From Altererythrobacter sp. Root672 (GTDB lineage Bacteria; Pseudomonadota; Alphaproteobacteria; Sphingomonadales; Sphingomonadaceae), in the NCBI RefSeq assembly GCF_001427865.1, contig NZ_LMHH01000001.1, positions 1,798,001-1,862,000 on the forward strand: a stretch of DNA of 64,000 nt. Direction: 5' to 3'. Numbering within the stretch: position 1 is the stretch's first letter; every line of letters begins with the position of its first letter. A program made the translations under genes and the position numbers. This document shows, in pieces, positions 8,876-17,732 of the stretch. The notes under the pieces were generated by a model, which did no database searches, was not told the DNA's origin, and saw nothing but the letters and a program-made list of their open reading frames with translations.

Positions 8876-8897
8876 TTTGTTAGGTTAACCTAACAAA
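8876..8897. promoter_or_regulatory. 22-bp perfect palindrome, second candidate XRE operator
   Basis: The perfect palindrome spans TTTGTTAGGTT and its complement AACCTAACAAA. It shares the half-site TAGGT/ACCTA with the palindromes at 8821-8845, so the same regulator probably binds both. The remainder of 8898-9132 holds a repeat copy and no gene. Confidence 0.65.
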
Positions 8898-8962
8898 CTT
8901 GGATGCTGCACGAGGTGACCGCCGAAACACCCATCGGGTCGGACAAACCCTTGCCGCCGGTA

Positions 8963-9000
8963 CGTCCGCAATGGGTCGTTTGCAGACTGGCAGCTTTGGA
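8963..9000. repeat. dispersed intergenic repeat copy
   Basis: CGTCCGCAATGGGTCGTTTG followed by CAGACTGGCAGCTTTGG matches the cores of the copies at 283, 8052 and 17236. Confidence 0.6.
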
Positions 9001-9132
9001 CGCATTGTAGCCATTGGCGGCCCGTCGGAAGTTCAACAGCTTCGCCCAGTCCAATCGGAGCCTTTCCAGAGGTACCGTGCCCTAGCTCTCGGTGAAACCT
9101 GCCTCCCAGAACGCATTCGCCACGGTTTCGCC

Positions 9133-10029
9133 CTAGGGGGTTCCACCAACAATCGACCCTAGCTCTGCGACCAGGGAATCGAATACCTCACGGTAGCGCT
9201 CGCTCGTGCGAAGATCTTCGTGCATTGCGATCCAAACCGGTAGATCGACGCCGAAGGTATCCGGAAGAAGCCGGCAAAGATTTGCGTCCCGCGCGGCTAC
9301 CGCGACCTGGCAAACACCGATCCCAAACCCGGCCCGAATGGCAGCAAGCTGCGCCACGTCGCTATCAACGCGAAGCGCGAACAGGTGGCGTTCGAAGGCA
9401 GGAAAGCGGTTCACCAACGCTCGGATTGCGGGCGTCTCGATGTCAAAGCCGATCAAATCGTGTTGGGCCAGTTCCTCCATTGTAACAGGTGTGCGCCGTC
9501 GCTCGAGATAGTCGCGGTGGGCGTACAAACCCAAGGTCAGCGAACCCAACCGCTTGGTCACGAGTGCTTGCTGCACCGGCGCAGCCATCCGCACTGCTAT
9601 GTCGGCGCGCCGTTGTAGCAGGTCGTCGACTGCATTCGAGACCACCAGTTCCAGCACCAACGCCGGATGGCGCTGACGCATGCGCATCAGGATCGGCGGG
9701 AGGTGCTCCACACTCACGACCTCGCTTGCGCTGATCCGGACGGTTCCGGCTATCGTGCCGGCTTGGCTGCCTGCGGCGCGGACTAGGGCCGATGAGGTCG
9801 ATTCCATCAGCTCGGCGAACGGCATCAGGGCAAGCGCACGATCCGTTGGCGACAGTCCGCGCTGTGTGCGCACGAAAAGCTTCGCACCGATGGCCTGTTC
9901 CAGCGCGTCGACATGCCTTGCGACGGTCGGCTGCGTCAGTCCAAGAGTGCGCGCAGCTCCCGAAAGCGAGCCCTCGCGCAGCACCGTCAAGACTGTGCGG
10001 TACAAATCCCAACTTGGTTCGGAGTTCAT
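9133..10029 (-). CDS. LysR family transcriptional regulator
   Basis: A 298-residue LysR regulator. The N-terminal winged HTH is typical (GSLSGAARTLGLTQPTVARH, residues about 19-38, then LEQAIGAKLFVRTQRG). A periplasmic-binding-like effector domain follows from about residue 92. It is divergently transcribed from the NAD-dependent epimerase at 10118 with 88 bases between, the usual arrangement for a LysR protein controlling the neighbouring gene. The effector cannot be told from sequence. Confidence 0.92.
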   Translation of the reverse strand: MNSEPSWDLYRTVLTVLREGSLSGAARTLGLTQPTVARHVDALEQAIGAKLFVRTQRGLSPTDRALALMPFAELMESTSSALVRAAGSQAGTIAGTVRISASEVVSVEHLPPILMRMRQRHPALVLELVVSNAVDDLLQRRADIAVRMAAPVQQALVTKRLGSLTLGLYAHRDYLERRRTPVTMEELAQHDLIGFDIETPAIRALVNRFPAFERHLFALRVDSDVAQLAAIRAGFGIGVCQVAVAARDANLCRLLPDTFGVDLPVWIAMHEDLRTSERYREVFDSLVAELGSIVGGTP

Positions 10030-10117
10030 CTATTTTCGTATAGCAGAGCCACGAAGATCGGCAATTATGTGCCCGCTGCAAACAAGGCATTTTGCTTCCA
10101 TCGAAAAGGAGGAAGCG

Positions 10118-11089
10118 ATGGAACGCAAGACTGCATTGGTACTCGGCGCCACTGGCGGCATCGGCGGCGAGGTCGCGCGAAAGTTGATCGCGCGGGGCTG
10201 GCGGGTCTTGGCCCTGCACCGAAATCCGGCCGCCGTGCCCCCGATCGGCGGGATAGCCTGGATCAAAGGCGACGCCATGAATCGGGGCGAAATTGTCTCC
10301 GCCGCCCAGGGCGTCGCGGTGATCGTGCATGCGGTAAATCCGCCCGGTTATCGCAACTGGCGCGAGTTGGTCCTGCCGATGCTCGACAACAGCATCGCGG
10401 CGGCGGGAGCGAGCGGGGCAAGGATCCTGTTACCCGGCACCGTCTACAACTATGGGCCGGATGTCTTCCCACTTATCAGCGAGGGAGCGGCGCAACATCC
10501 AGTCACGACCAAGGGCAAGATCAGGGCGGAGATGGAGCTAAGGCTGCAGGCATTCGCGGCATCGGGCGGAGGGACAGCGCTGATTGTTCGCGCTGGCGAC
10601 TTCTTTGGACCGCGCGCGGCCAATAACTGGTTTAGCCAAGGCCTGTTGAAGCCAGGCGCGCCCCCGCAGTCGATCACTTATCCCGGGCAAACGGGCGTCG
10701 GTCATCAGTGGGCGTACATACCCGATGTCGCAGAGACGATGGTACAATTGCTCCAGTTGCCAGGGCTCGAACCTTTCGCGACCTATCACATGGAGGGGCA
10801 TTGGGATGGAGACGGGGAACAGATGGTTCGAGCAATTCAGCGCGCCCTCGGCGAACCCCACCTTGGGGTGCGCTCGATGCCATGGTTGGCTATGCGGCTC
10901 GCCTCGCCCTTTGTCCCGCTACTGCGCGAACTGTGCGAGATGAAGTATCTGTGGGACGAGCCTGTTCGCCTGGTGAACGATCGCCTGTTGCGTACGATCG
11001 GCGCCGAACCAAACACACCACTGGACCAAGCTGTCCGCGAAACGCTCATGGGCATCGGCTGCATCTCCTCAGATAACCGAGCGTTTTGA
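10118..11089 (+). CDS. NAD(P)-dependent epimerase/dehydratase (extended SDR)
   Basis: A 323-residue extended short-chain dehydrogenase. The Rossmann motif GATGGIGGEVA is at residues about 10-20. The catalytic-type Tyr is in PGTVYNYGPDVF, with a K eight or so residues further than usual (TTKGKIRAEME). AAAAGGAGG precedes the ATG at 10118. Such proteins reduce or epimerise nucleotide sugars or other carbonyl compounds; the substrate is not recognisable. It is probably controlled by the divergent LysR regulator. Confidence 0.85.
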   Translation: MERKTALVLGATGGIGGEVARKLIARGWRVLALHRNPAAVPPIGGIAWIKGDAMNRGEIVSAAQGVAVIVHAVNPPGYRNWRELVLPMLDNSIAAAGASGARILLPGTVYNYGPDVFPLISEGAAQHPVTTKGKIRAEMELRLQAFAASGGGTALIVRAGDFFGPRAANNWFSQGLLKPGAPPQSITYPGQTGVGHQWAYIPDVAETMVQLLQLPGLEPFATYHMEGHWDGDGEQMVRAIQRALGEPHLGVRSMPWLAMRLASPFVPLLRELCEMKYLWDEPVRLVNDRLLRTIGAEPNTPLDQAVRETLMGIGCISSDNRAF

Positions 11090-11160
11090 GCGCCCCTTCG
11101 CATCTTGTGACGTCGTCGTTGTTGGTCTAGAATTATGCGGGCGAGGAAATGGCTTGAGGA

Positions 11161-11262
11161 CGTCCGCGTTCCGCCGACCTTCTTCCTACAGAGTGCCAAC
11201 TCTCCCGGATCTTGGCTCAAGCGATAGGGGACTGTCGGCTTCGACCCATTGCGCACATTAGC
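11161..11262. repeat. dispersed intergenic repeat copy, long form
   Basis: Begins CGTCCGCGTTCCGCCGACCT and ends GGCTTCGACCCATTGCG. The middle (CCAACTCTCCCGGATCTTGG) is the reverse complement, with changes, of the middle of the copy at 17733-17875. This shows the family has a body of about 100-140 bp, not only short cores. Confidence 0.65.
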
Positions 11263-11340
11263 CATTCCCGAGGAAGAGTCGTATCCTCGCGCCAGCGGAT
11301 AGCCTCATCACTTAAAACCGTTCGTAGTGGGTGTAGCAAT

Positions 11341-12120
11341 ATGGGTGTTCAGATAGTCGCCGGTTATTGGAACCTGGATCTCAAATCGCAGGAACTCCTA
11401 CTTTGCCCTCAAAGCCGCCAAATGTTGGGATTGAAGGAAGACTCGCCAAAGAAGCTCGGAAAACACGATTGGCTTCCGCGTGTTCATCCCGACGACCTCC
11501 CGGTCATCGAGGGCGAGTTCGAAGCCGCGGGACGCCGGAACGAAATCTATGCTGCGCGATTCCGCGCCGTGTGGCCGGATGGATCTATCCGCCATATTCT
11601 CGGTGTTGGGCAAGCGGCGGGCACGGACAGAACCCGGTTCGTTGGAGTGAATTTCGACCTTGTGGCAACGGCCAGAAGCGCAGTTCTCGAGTCCTGCCTA
11701 CCAAGCGGAACAATGCCGGCATTTGCGAAGGCCGAGCCCGTTGGGCAGAGAGCGGCGAACGAGAACGAGAACGAATTACGACAGCGGGCGCTTGCGACTA
11801 TGACAATGCGTCAGCTCCGCAACGAATTGCTAAATCGCTCGACGTCCGGCGAGTTATCATTCGACATGCTCCTGGCACTTTACATGATCAAGGCCACCTC
11901 GGGCATCCTGAACAGGGGTCGTCAAGCTCACGCGGCACGCATGGACTCAGTTCACGAGGAGGTGGGGCAGCGGCTGGCCGCGATATCCTTTGCGCTCGGT
12001 GGGATAGAGGCAGGCGCCAAAGTTGCCGATTCCGTGACGGTCATCAGAATGGCCGTGGCCGAGGCGTGGCAGGAACTGAAATTGCATCGTCAAGAGGCTC
12101 GGCAGGAAGTCCTTCCATAA
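11341..12120 (+). CDS. PAS-domain signalling protein
   Basis: A 259-residue protein whose first ~110 residues form a PAS fold-3 domain (GYWNLDLKSQELLLCPQSRQ, then VHPDDLPVIEGEFEAAGR and FRAVWPDGSIRHILGVG). The rest is helical (NENELRQRALATMTMRQLRN and QRLAAISFALGGIEAGAKVA) and has no kinase, GGDEF or HTH catalytic motif that I can see. It may be an adaptor or an incomplete histidine-kinase-like protein. The ATG at 11341 is chosen because the PAS domain begins right after it; a longer frame exists upstream but runs into repeat sequence. Confidence 0.72.
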   Translation: MGVQIVAGYWNLDLKSQELLLCPQSRQMLGLKEDSPKKLGKHDWLPRVHPDDLPVIEGEFEAAGRRNEIYAARFRAVWPDGSIRHILGVGQAAGTDRTRFVGVNFDLVATARSAVLESCLPSGTMPAFAKAEPVGQRAANENENELRQRALATMTMRQLRNELLNRSTSGELSFDMLLALYMIKATSGILNRGRQAHAARMDSVHEEVGQRLAAISFALGGIEAGAKVADSVTVIRMAVAEAWQELKLHRQEARQEVLP

Positions 12121-12250
12121 CGTCCGCTTTCCACCCATTGCCGACGATCCTAGCCCATTGGCCTCGGCCGTTAGCTGACGTTCCGCTTTGCGGTTCCTCG
12201 CAGCCGCTGCTGAATGACCGACATGGGTGGAAAGCGGACATTGGCGGAAC
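12121..12250. repeat. dispersed intergenic repeat, complete copy with inverted ends
   Basis: The left end CGTCCGCTTTCCACCCATTG (12121-12140) is the inverted complement of the right end, ATGGGTGGAAAGCGGACATT (12223-12242), with one mismatch. About 85 bases separate them. The element fills the gap between the PAS gene and the convergent GlxA gene and serves as the reference copy of the family. Confidence 0.75.
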
Positions 12251-12264
12251 GACTGCCAACCGAT

Positions 12265-13245
12265 TTATGTTGCCGAGGCAGGCCGGCTGAATTGCTCACG
12301 ATAAGCTGCAGGCGACACGCCGAGCCGTCGGCTGAAAACCGCTCTCATCCTGTCGGCATCGCTGAAGCCACAGTCATAGGCGATCGACTTTAACGGGAGC
12401 TCGCCAGCTTCCAGAAGGTTTCGAGCCCCGTCGATCCGGGCGCGTTCGACGAACTCGCGCGGAGTGACGCCCGCCTCCTCGACGAAGTGCCGGCTGAAGC
12501 TGCGCACGCTCATTCCGATCACCGCCGCCAGCTCCTCAACAGACAGCGCGGAGCCGAGATTGTCGAAGACATGCGCGTGGACGCGAGAGACGAGCGAGCC
12601 TTCGCGGGGCGGCTCGGCAAGAAACGGGCTGAATTGCGACTGGCCGCCGCGCCGCTGGGTAACGACCACGAGATGCTTGGCGACCGCCAGCGCGACTTGT
12701 GGCCCGTGATGCTGAGCGACCAGAGCCAGCGCTAGGTCGATGCCCGCGGTGATCCCGGCCGAGGTCACTAGCCGACCGTCGCGCACGAAGATGCGGTCGG
12801 CATCGACCTTCGCGTGGGGAAAGGCGCTGGCGAGCGCGGTCGCGGCTCCCCAGTGCGTGGTGCAGGCGCGATGGTCGAGCAGTCGGGCATGGCCGAGAGC
12901 AAAGGCGCCCGCACAGACCGCCCCGTAGAGATCGGCACGCGCGGCAGCCGAGCATAGCCAGGCGAGCACCTCTTCGCTTGGCCGGACGCCGTTGTAGAGG
13001 CACTCGCCGCCCGCCACGAGCACAACCGTGAAACTGTCCCGGGCGTCGGCCAGACAGCGGTCAGGTACGATGCGAGTGCCGTTCGAGGTGCGGACGGGAT
13101 CGAGCGTCTCGGCAACCAGCGCGATCTCATAGCGGTCCGCGGCCCCGATCTGTCGGCTGGCCTCTGCGAACACGTCGACCGGGCCGGCGACGTCGAGCGC
13201 CTGCACGCCTTCGTAAACAAGGATGGCGACGGTCCTGACCGGCAT
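12265..13245 (-). CDS. GlxA family transcriptional regulator (DJ-1/PfpI plus AraC HTH)
   Basis: A 326-residue regulator with an N-terminal DJ-1/PfpI-like domain (residues about 1-190: VAILVYEGVQALDVAGPVDV, and the nucleophile-elbow-like AVCAGAFALGHA). A C-terminal AraC-type double HTH follows (LSVEELAAVIGMSVRSFSRH, ARNLLEAGELPLKSIAYDCG, FSRRLGVSPAAYREQF). The family senses small molecules and activates neighbouring genes. It is divergent from the alpha/beta hydrolase operon at 13489, the likely target. The ATG at 13245 fits the family N-terminus; upstream frame extensions do not. Confidence 0.92.
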   Translation of the reverse strand: MPVRTVAILVYEGVQALDVAGPVDVFAEASRQIGAADRYEIALVAETLDPVRTSNGTRIVPDRCLADARDSFTVVLVAGGECLYNGVRPSEEVLAWLCSAAARADLYGAVCAGAFALGHARLLDHRACTTHWGAATALASAFPHAKVDADRIFVRDGRLVTSAGITAGIDLALALVAQHHGPQVALAVAKHLVVVTQRRGGQSQFSPFLAEPPREGSLVSRVHAHVFDNLGSALSVEELAAVIGMSVRSFSRHFVEEAGVTPREFVERARIDGARNLLEAGELPLKSIAYDCGFSDADRMRAVFSRRLGVSPAAYREQFSRPASAT

Positions 13246-13488
13246 CGTCTTAGCCCAAATGCAGCGTTGCGGGCGGCTTTGGCCGGAAAGCGGGTGTCGT
13301 TGGCCGGAAACCGCCGGTCCTCCTTGTTGCAGCCAGCCGCGGCAAGCGCAACATACAGCGGCACGGGATGCCAGACGAATGGATCCCGCGAAAATCGAGA
13401 ACCAGGCCTTCCGGCAGCGTCCGGCAACGATCTCGATTGATCGAACGCCTCGACTTGCCTGCGGGCCAAGCAACAAAGGAAGCGAACC

Positions 13489-14316
13489 ATGAGCAACCAC
13501 GTCACCACCCGCGACGGCACGCGGATCCACTACAAGGACTGGGGCTCAGGGCAGCCAATCGTGCTTAGCCACGGCTGGCCGCTCAATGCCGACAGCTGGG
13601 AATCGCAGGCGCTCCACCTTGCCGCCAACGGCTTTCGCGTAATCGCACACGACCGCCGCGGCCATGGTCGTTCAAGCCAGCCCTGGCACGGCAATGACAT
13701 GGACACCTATGCCGACGACCTCGCGGAGGTGATTGAGGCGCTAGGCCTTCAGGACATTATCCTCGTCGGCTTCTCGACCGGTGGCGGCGAAGTCGCCCGC
13801 TACGTCGGACGCCACGGCACCGGCAGAGTCGCCAAGATCGGCCTGATCTCGGCCGTGCCGCCGGTGATGGTGAAGAAGGAGAGCAATCCGGGTGGCCTGC
13901 CGATTGAGGTGTTTGACGGCTTGCGCGCGTCTTCTCTGAAAGATCGCTCGCAGCTCTACAAGGATCTGGCTTCGGGCCCATTCTTCGGCTTCAACCGCCC
14001 GGGCGCCACTACCGGCCAAGGCATGATCGACAGCTTCTGGCTGCAGGGCATGACTGCGGGACACAAGAACGCGTACGACTGCATCAAGGCCTTTTCGGAA
14101 ACTGACTTTAGCGAAGACCTTGGAAAGTTCGACCGCCCGACTCTGATCGTGCACGGCGACGACGACCAGATTGTGCCGATCGGCGCTTCCGCACACGCCG
14201 CGGCGAAGCTGGTGCCGCATGCAATGCTCAAAGTCTATCCGGGCGCCCCGCACGGCCTCGCCGATACGCACAAAGATCAACTCAACCTGGATCTGCTCGC
14301 GTTTGCGCGCAGCTGA
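13489..14316 (+). CDS. alpha/beta hydrolase, non-haem chloroperoxidase type
   Basis: A 275-residue alpha/beta hydrolase close to cofactor-free (non-haem) haloperoxidases/esterases. The N-terminus [20 protein letters not shown], the oxyanion segment [11 protein letters not shown], the nucleophile elbow GFSTGGGE (Ser about 98), the acid in [11 protein letters not shown] and the catalytic His in PGAPHGL are all present. These enzymes hydrolyse esters and can form peracids. AAAGGA precedes the ATG. It leads a run of same-strand genes (13489, 14370, 14886) that GlxA may control. Confidence 0.9.
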   Translation: MSNHVTTRDGTRIHYKDWGSGQPIVLSHGWPLNADSWESQALHLAANGFRVIAHDRRGHGRSSQPWHGNDMDTYADDLAEVIEALGLQDIILVGFSTGGGEVARYVGRHGTGRVAKIGLISAVPPVMVKKESNPGGLPIEVFDGLRASSLKDRSQLYKDLASGPFFGFNRPGATTGQGMIDSFWLQGMTAGHKNAYDCIKAFSETDFSEDLGKFDRPTLIVHGDDDQIVPIGASAHAAAKLVPHAMLKVYPGAPHGLADTHKDQLNLDLLAFARS

Positions 14317-14369
14317 CCCCCGGCGGTCTGCGCGCTCCGCGCCAGCCGTTCCGTTACAGGAGACAAGCC

Positions 14370-14828
14370 ATGACCACCTTTCCCGCCCACGCGCATTCGC
14401 ACGACCACGGCAACTCCGTGTTTTCGAAGCGTCCGATCTTGACCGGCATCGCTGTCGGCGTTGGTTCGCTGCTACCGCACGTCTTCCTTCCGCCCGAGGC
14501 TTCGCTCGGGTTCGCGGCGGTGCTTATCGGCCTGATCGCCGGCGTCTATTTCGGCTTTGCCGTGGTCAACGGATCGCCCCGAGACCAGTTCGTCGAGTTC
14601 AACGTCACCGGTGTGTTCACCGTCACCGCCCTGCTCGGCCTGCTGTTGTGGCCAATCTTGCTGCCGCTCGCCTATTTCGGCCATGCGCTGTGGGACCTCG
14701 CACACCACAACCGTTCGAGGCTTTCGCTGGTCGCGATTCCGCAATGGTACGTGCCTTGGTGCATCGTGATCGACGTCATTGTCGGCGCCGGCTTGCTCTT
14801 CATCTGGAACTTGGACGGCTTGATCTGA
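14370..14828 (+). CDS. predicted integral membrane protein
   Basis: A 152-residue protein with a His-rich N-terminus (AHAHSHDHGN) and four hydrophobic helices: LTGIAVGVGSLLPHVFL, FAAVLIGLIAGVYFGFAVV, VTALLGLLLWPILLPLAYF and the C-terminal IVIDVIVGAGLLFIWN. Three inter-helix His residues near ALWDLAHHN could bind a metal, but I cannot name a family with confidence. A clear ribosome site (CAGGAGA) precedes the ATG. It lies between the hydrolase and the SDR fusion in one apparent operon. Confidence 0.65.
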   Translation: MTTFPAHAHSHDHGNSVFSKRPILTGIAVGVGSLLPHVFLPPEASLGFAAVLIGLIAGVYFGFAVVNGSPRDQFVEFNVTGVFTVTALLGLLLWPILLPLAYFGHALWDLAHHNRSRLSLVAIPQWYVPWCIVIDVIVGAGLLFIWNLDGLI

Positions 14829-14885
14829 GCCATTCCCCCTCCGCTCGCGGATCGACTGCGGGCGCATTTTCCCTAGGAGACAGAC

Positions 14886-16220
14886 ATGACAAAGCTTTAC
14901 CCAAACGACGTTCCTTCAATTGAGCCATCCGGCAAAACGAAGGGTAAGAAGCCCCTTCGCATCCGGTACCGCGGCAATTGGGCCCTGGTTACCGGAGCAT
15001 CATCCGGCCTCGGCCGCGGGATCGCCCGGCGCCTGGCCGAGCGCGGAATGTCTGTGGTGCTGACCGGCCGAAATGCAGCGCGCTTGGACGAAACTGCACG
15101 GCAAATCCGTACCATCGTTCCCGGCGCCGAGCTGGAGACCGTGGTCGCCGATCTGTCGACGAAACTCGGTGTCGCGGCGCTGCTCGCGCATATCGGCGAA
15201 CGGCCGGTCGAAGTGCTCGTAAATAACGCCGGCTTTGGAACTTATGGCGCCTTCGCCGGGGCTGATGCCGTCCGTGAGGACGAGGAGATAGCGGTCGACG
15301 TCGCAGCTGTCGTCACCCTGGCTCGCGCCTTCCTTCCCGGCATGATCGTCAGAGGGAGTGGTGGCATCCTCAACGTTGCCTCCACAATCGCTTTCCAGCC
15401 CGCGCCCTCTCAGGCGGTTTACGGCGCGAGCAAGGCTTTCGTGCTGTCGTTCAGCCAGGCCCTGTGGGGCGAGGCTCGGGCGGCCGGCGTGGCTGTGACT
15501 GCGCTGTGCCCCGGGCCGACCCGTACCGGGTTCGTCGACGCCCTGGGCGCCGACGTCGGACACACGGCGATCTATCGGCGACTGGCCGAGCCTGAACCGG
15601 TCATCGACGCCGGGTTACGGGCTCTCGACAAGGGCCGCGCTGTGGTAGTTCCCGGCTTCCGCAACAAGCTGCTCGCAGCCGGCGGTCGGTTCATGCCGCG
15701 AGAATGGCTCACGCTGTTCACCGCGAGCATGCTCCGTGCCGATGGAGCGAAACCGAGGCCCTCGATCGTGGTCGACAACAAGGCCACCATTCCCGCTCCT
15801 GTAGGCGCGGTGTGGAACCTCTTGACTGATGTCGAGCGTTGGCCATCCTGGTATCAGGCCTGCCGCTGGGTCCGGCCAGAAGCGGGCAAAGGGGAGGGCG
15901 TGGGCGCGTCGTTCAGCTGGAAGGCGCACCCGGTCGAGCTCGAGAGCAAGGTCGTGGCCGCCGAACGCCATCGGCGTTTCGCCTTCACCGCGAGCGGCGT
16001 TGGTGTACAGGCCGCGCGCGCTTTTACCCTGGAGGTTTCACCTGACGGTTTGGGCACCGTGGTTACCAGCCACGAAACGCAGACGGGGTGGCTGCCGTGG
16101 TTGGGCCGGCTGGTCCTCGGACCACGGCTCTACGCCGCAAACCAGCGGTTCTTCGGCGATCTGGCAGCAGCAGCTTCGGCAGCGGTTAGATCGCCAGCAA
16201 TACAGCCAGCGCTTGCTTGA
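14886..16220 (+). CDS. SDR-SRPBCC two-domain fusion protein
   Basis: A 444-residue fusion. Residues about 28-285 are a classical short-chain dehydrogenase (VTGASSGLGRGIARRLAERG, NNAGFGTYGAF, the S-Y-K triad with YGASKAF, and CPGPTRTGF). Residues about 300-435 are an SRPBCC/START-like ligand-binding domain (KATIPAPVGAVWNLLTDVER, WPSWYQACRWV). The SDR half would be an NAD(P)-dependent oxidoreductase and the second half could bind a hydrophobic substrate. Both halves are usually separate proteins. GGAGACAGAC precedes the ATG. It is the last gene of the putative GlxA-linked operon. Confidence 0.85.
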   Translation: MTKLYPNDVPSIEPSGKTKGKKPLRIRYRGNWALVTGASSGLGRGIARRLAERGMSVVLTGRNAARLDETARQIRTIVPGAELETVVADLSTKLGVAALLAHIGERPVEVLVNNAGFGTYGAFAGADAVREDEEIAVDVAAVVTLARAFLPGMIVRGSGGILNVASTIAFQPAPSQAVYGASKAFVLSFSQALWGEARAAGVAVTALCPGPTRTGFVDALGADVGHTAIYRRLAEPEPVIDAGLRALDKGRAVVVPGFRNKLLAAGGRFMPREWLTLFTASMLRADGAKPRPSIVVDNKATIPAPVGAVWNLLTDVERWPSWYQACRWVRPEAGKGEGVGASFSWKAHPVELESKVVAAERHRRFAFTASGVGVQAARAFTLEVSPDGLGTVVTSHETQTGWLPWLGRLVLGPRLYAANQRFFGDLAAAASAAVRSPAIQPALA

Positions 16221-16294
16221 CGCCCGAACGTACCAACCGACCGTCCGGCCCTGACCGATTGTCATGGCCGGACGGCACTAGGTCGAACGTCGAG

Positions 16295-16313
16295 GATGGG
16301 TGGAAAGCGGTTG
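16295..16313. repeat. repeat core, single motif
   Basis: GATGGGTGGAAAGCGG, the right-end core of the dispersed family, stands alone here after the SDR fusion. Confidence 0.4.
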
Positions 16314-16397
16314 TCAGAATGCAGACGCGGCAGTCCCTCAAACCTCGCGCGACGAAAGACGAGTGGAATCCAAACCATCTGGGCAAGGCTCCTATTT

Positions 16398-16426
16398 TTG
16401 ACATAATGTTAGATTTAATTTACATT
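16398..16426 (+). promoter_or_regulatory. promoter of the membrane-XRE operon with overlapping inverted repeat
   Basis: TTGACA (16398-16403), 17 bases, then TACATT (16421-16426), inside a markedly AT-rich patch. An inverted repeat AATGT-N12-ACATT (16405-16409 and 16422-16426) covers the spacer and -10 box, a good position for an autorepressor site of the XRE protein encoded downstream. Confidence 0.6.
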
Positions 16427-16477
16427 GAGTCGGTATTAGGCCACATTCGGTTGAATATAGCTGACAAGGAACCAGCC

Positions 16478-16942
16478 ATGATGACCACAGCGCCGGACGA
16501 CAAATGCGGCTCCAGCCTGCCCTTACATGAGAAACGCGCGTGGCTGGCCCTGACCTCCAGCGTGGTCGTCTACGGATCCTATTTCACCATCATCGCACAG
16601 CTACCACCGAGCGAGCAGGATACCCTCTACATGCTGGTGCTGTTCGCGGTCGCGACCGTCAGTCACGGGCTGATCATGGCGGTGGGCACGGCTTTGCTCA
16701 CGCTGCGCAATCGAGCCGAGGCAAAGGAGCGCCCGGACGAGCGCGACCGCGCGCTCTCCCGTGGCGCGGCGACGGTCGCCTATTTCGTGCTGATGGCCGA
16801 GATGATTGTTGTTGGCGTCGTCATGCCCTTCAATTCAAGCGGTTGGAGGATCACGACGGCGGCGCTGTTGGCGCTGGTCGTTTCCGAGATCGTCCGCCAC
16901 GCCGTGACCATCGCGAATTACCGTCGCGGCTGGCATGGCTGA
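16478..16942 (+). CDS. predicted membrane protein paired with XRE regulator
   Basis: A 154-residue protein with four predicted membrane helices (LALTSSVVVYGSYFTIIAQL, LYMLVLFAVATVSHGLIMAV, VAYFVLMAEMIVVGVVMPF, ITTAALLALVVSEIVRHAV). The loop RPDERDRALSRGAATVAY is typical of small membrane proteins that accompany YozG-type regulators. CAAGGA precedes the ATG. The last 8 bases overlap the XRE gene. Gene order is the reverse of the 8142-8796 module, where the regulator comes first. Confidence 0.72.
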   Translation: MMTTAPDDKCGSSLPLHEKRAWLALTSSVVVYGSYFTIIAQLPPSEQDTLYMLVLFAVATVSHGLIMAVGTALLTLRNRAEAKERPDERDRALSRGAATVAYFVLMAEMIVVGVVMPFNSSGWRITTAALLALVVSEIVRHAVTIANYRRGWHG

Positions 16943-17150
16943 TCGCCTGATAAATTCGATCAGGACCCTGCGGTTTCTGAATGGCGAGATGACCCAAGCG
17001 GAACTCGGGGCGCGTGTTGGCGTGACACGGCAGACAGTCGCCGCCATCGAGCAGGGTAAGTACTCGCCCAGTCTCGAAACCGGCGTGCGTATTGCCCAGG
17101 TCTTCGGCAAGCCCGTGGAAGAGGTATTTCGCTGGGAAACGGAGCGCTGA
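16935..17150 (+). CDS. small XRE-family transcriptional regulator
   Basis: A 71-residue YozG-like helix-turn-helix protein (NGEMTQAELGARVGVTRQTV, AIEQGKYSPSLETGVRIAQV) ending in the family's EEVFRW motif. It is a relative of the regulator at 8590, with GKxxPSL and VEEVF/IEEIF in common. It probably controls its own operon through the inverted repeat at 16405-16426. Confidence 0.9.
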   Translation: MADRLINSIRTLRFLNGEMTQAELGARVGVTRQTVAAIEQGKYSPSLETGVRIAQVFGKPVEEVFRWETER

Positions 17151-17235
17151 CCTAATGCCTCCAAGAGGGCGCTAGATCTGGACAGCGTGATTCAATCGTC
17201 CTCGGCGCTGACTATGAGCTTCCGGGGGCCACTCT

Positions 17236-17265
17236 TGATGTCCGCAATGGGCGGTTAACCGCCAT
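17236..17265. repeat. repeat core, single motif
   Basis: GATGTCCGCAATGGGCGGTT, a half copy of the dispersed family, lies directly before the end of the cupin gene. Confidence 0.45.
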
Positions 17266-17273
17266 TCAAGTCT

Positions 17274-17654
17274 TCACGGCACCGGGAAGAAGGGCGGCTC
17301 CCCCTCGTCGACCAAGAGCACGATGTAGGTGCGCAACATCTCGGTGGAGCTGTGGTTGCGCAGCTCATGCATGAAGCTGCCGCCCTTCACGTCCGGCGTA
17401 GCTATCATGGTCATGCTGGTCTTGAGCTCCAAAGGGTTCCGCCCGTCTTGGAGAACCAGTGCATGCCCAGACACCACGTGGATTACTTCGGTCCCCGGAT
17501 GGCGGTGCTTCCCAGACGTCGCGCCAGGAGCAAATACCCCGTTAAACGTGACAGCCTCTGTCCCCGGAAACTCTCCCAGAGCCTCGCGAAGTATGTTCTC
17601 CTGTGTGAGACCAGGTGAAGGGGAAGGCCGCTGCGCGAGCAAGGCTGTGCCCAT
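17274..17654 (-). CDS. cupin-domain protein, signal peptide probably cut short
   Basis: A 126-residue single-domain cupin. The metal-site motif 1 is seen as GKHRHPGTEVIHVVSGHALV (two His and a Glu) and motif 2 around KGGSFMHELRN. The function is unknown; such small secreted cupins often sit beside dehydrogenases or cytochromes. The first usable start is an ATG at 17654, giving a short MGTALLAQ leader. The same frame upstream still reads TLVLVGIVASG, a normal signal-peptide core, but has no start codon before a stop. The original 5' end was probably lost next to the repeat at 17733. Confidence 0.75.
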   Translation of the reverse strand: MGTALLAQRPSPSPGLTQENILREALGEFPGTEAVTFNGVFAPGATSGKHRHPGTEVIHVVSGHALVLQDGRNPLELKTSMTMIATPDVKGGSFMHELRNHSSTEMLRTYIVLLVDEGEPPFFPVP

Positions 17655-17732
17655 TCCGCTGGCGACGATGCCTACCAGGACAAGTGTCCTTCGTAGTCAA
17701 AAAGCCGATTGCATGACGCCCATGAGGAGGCT

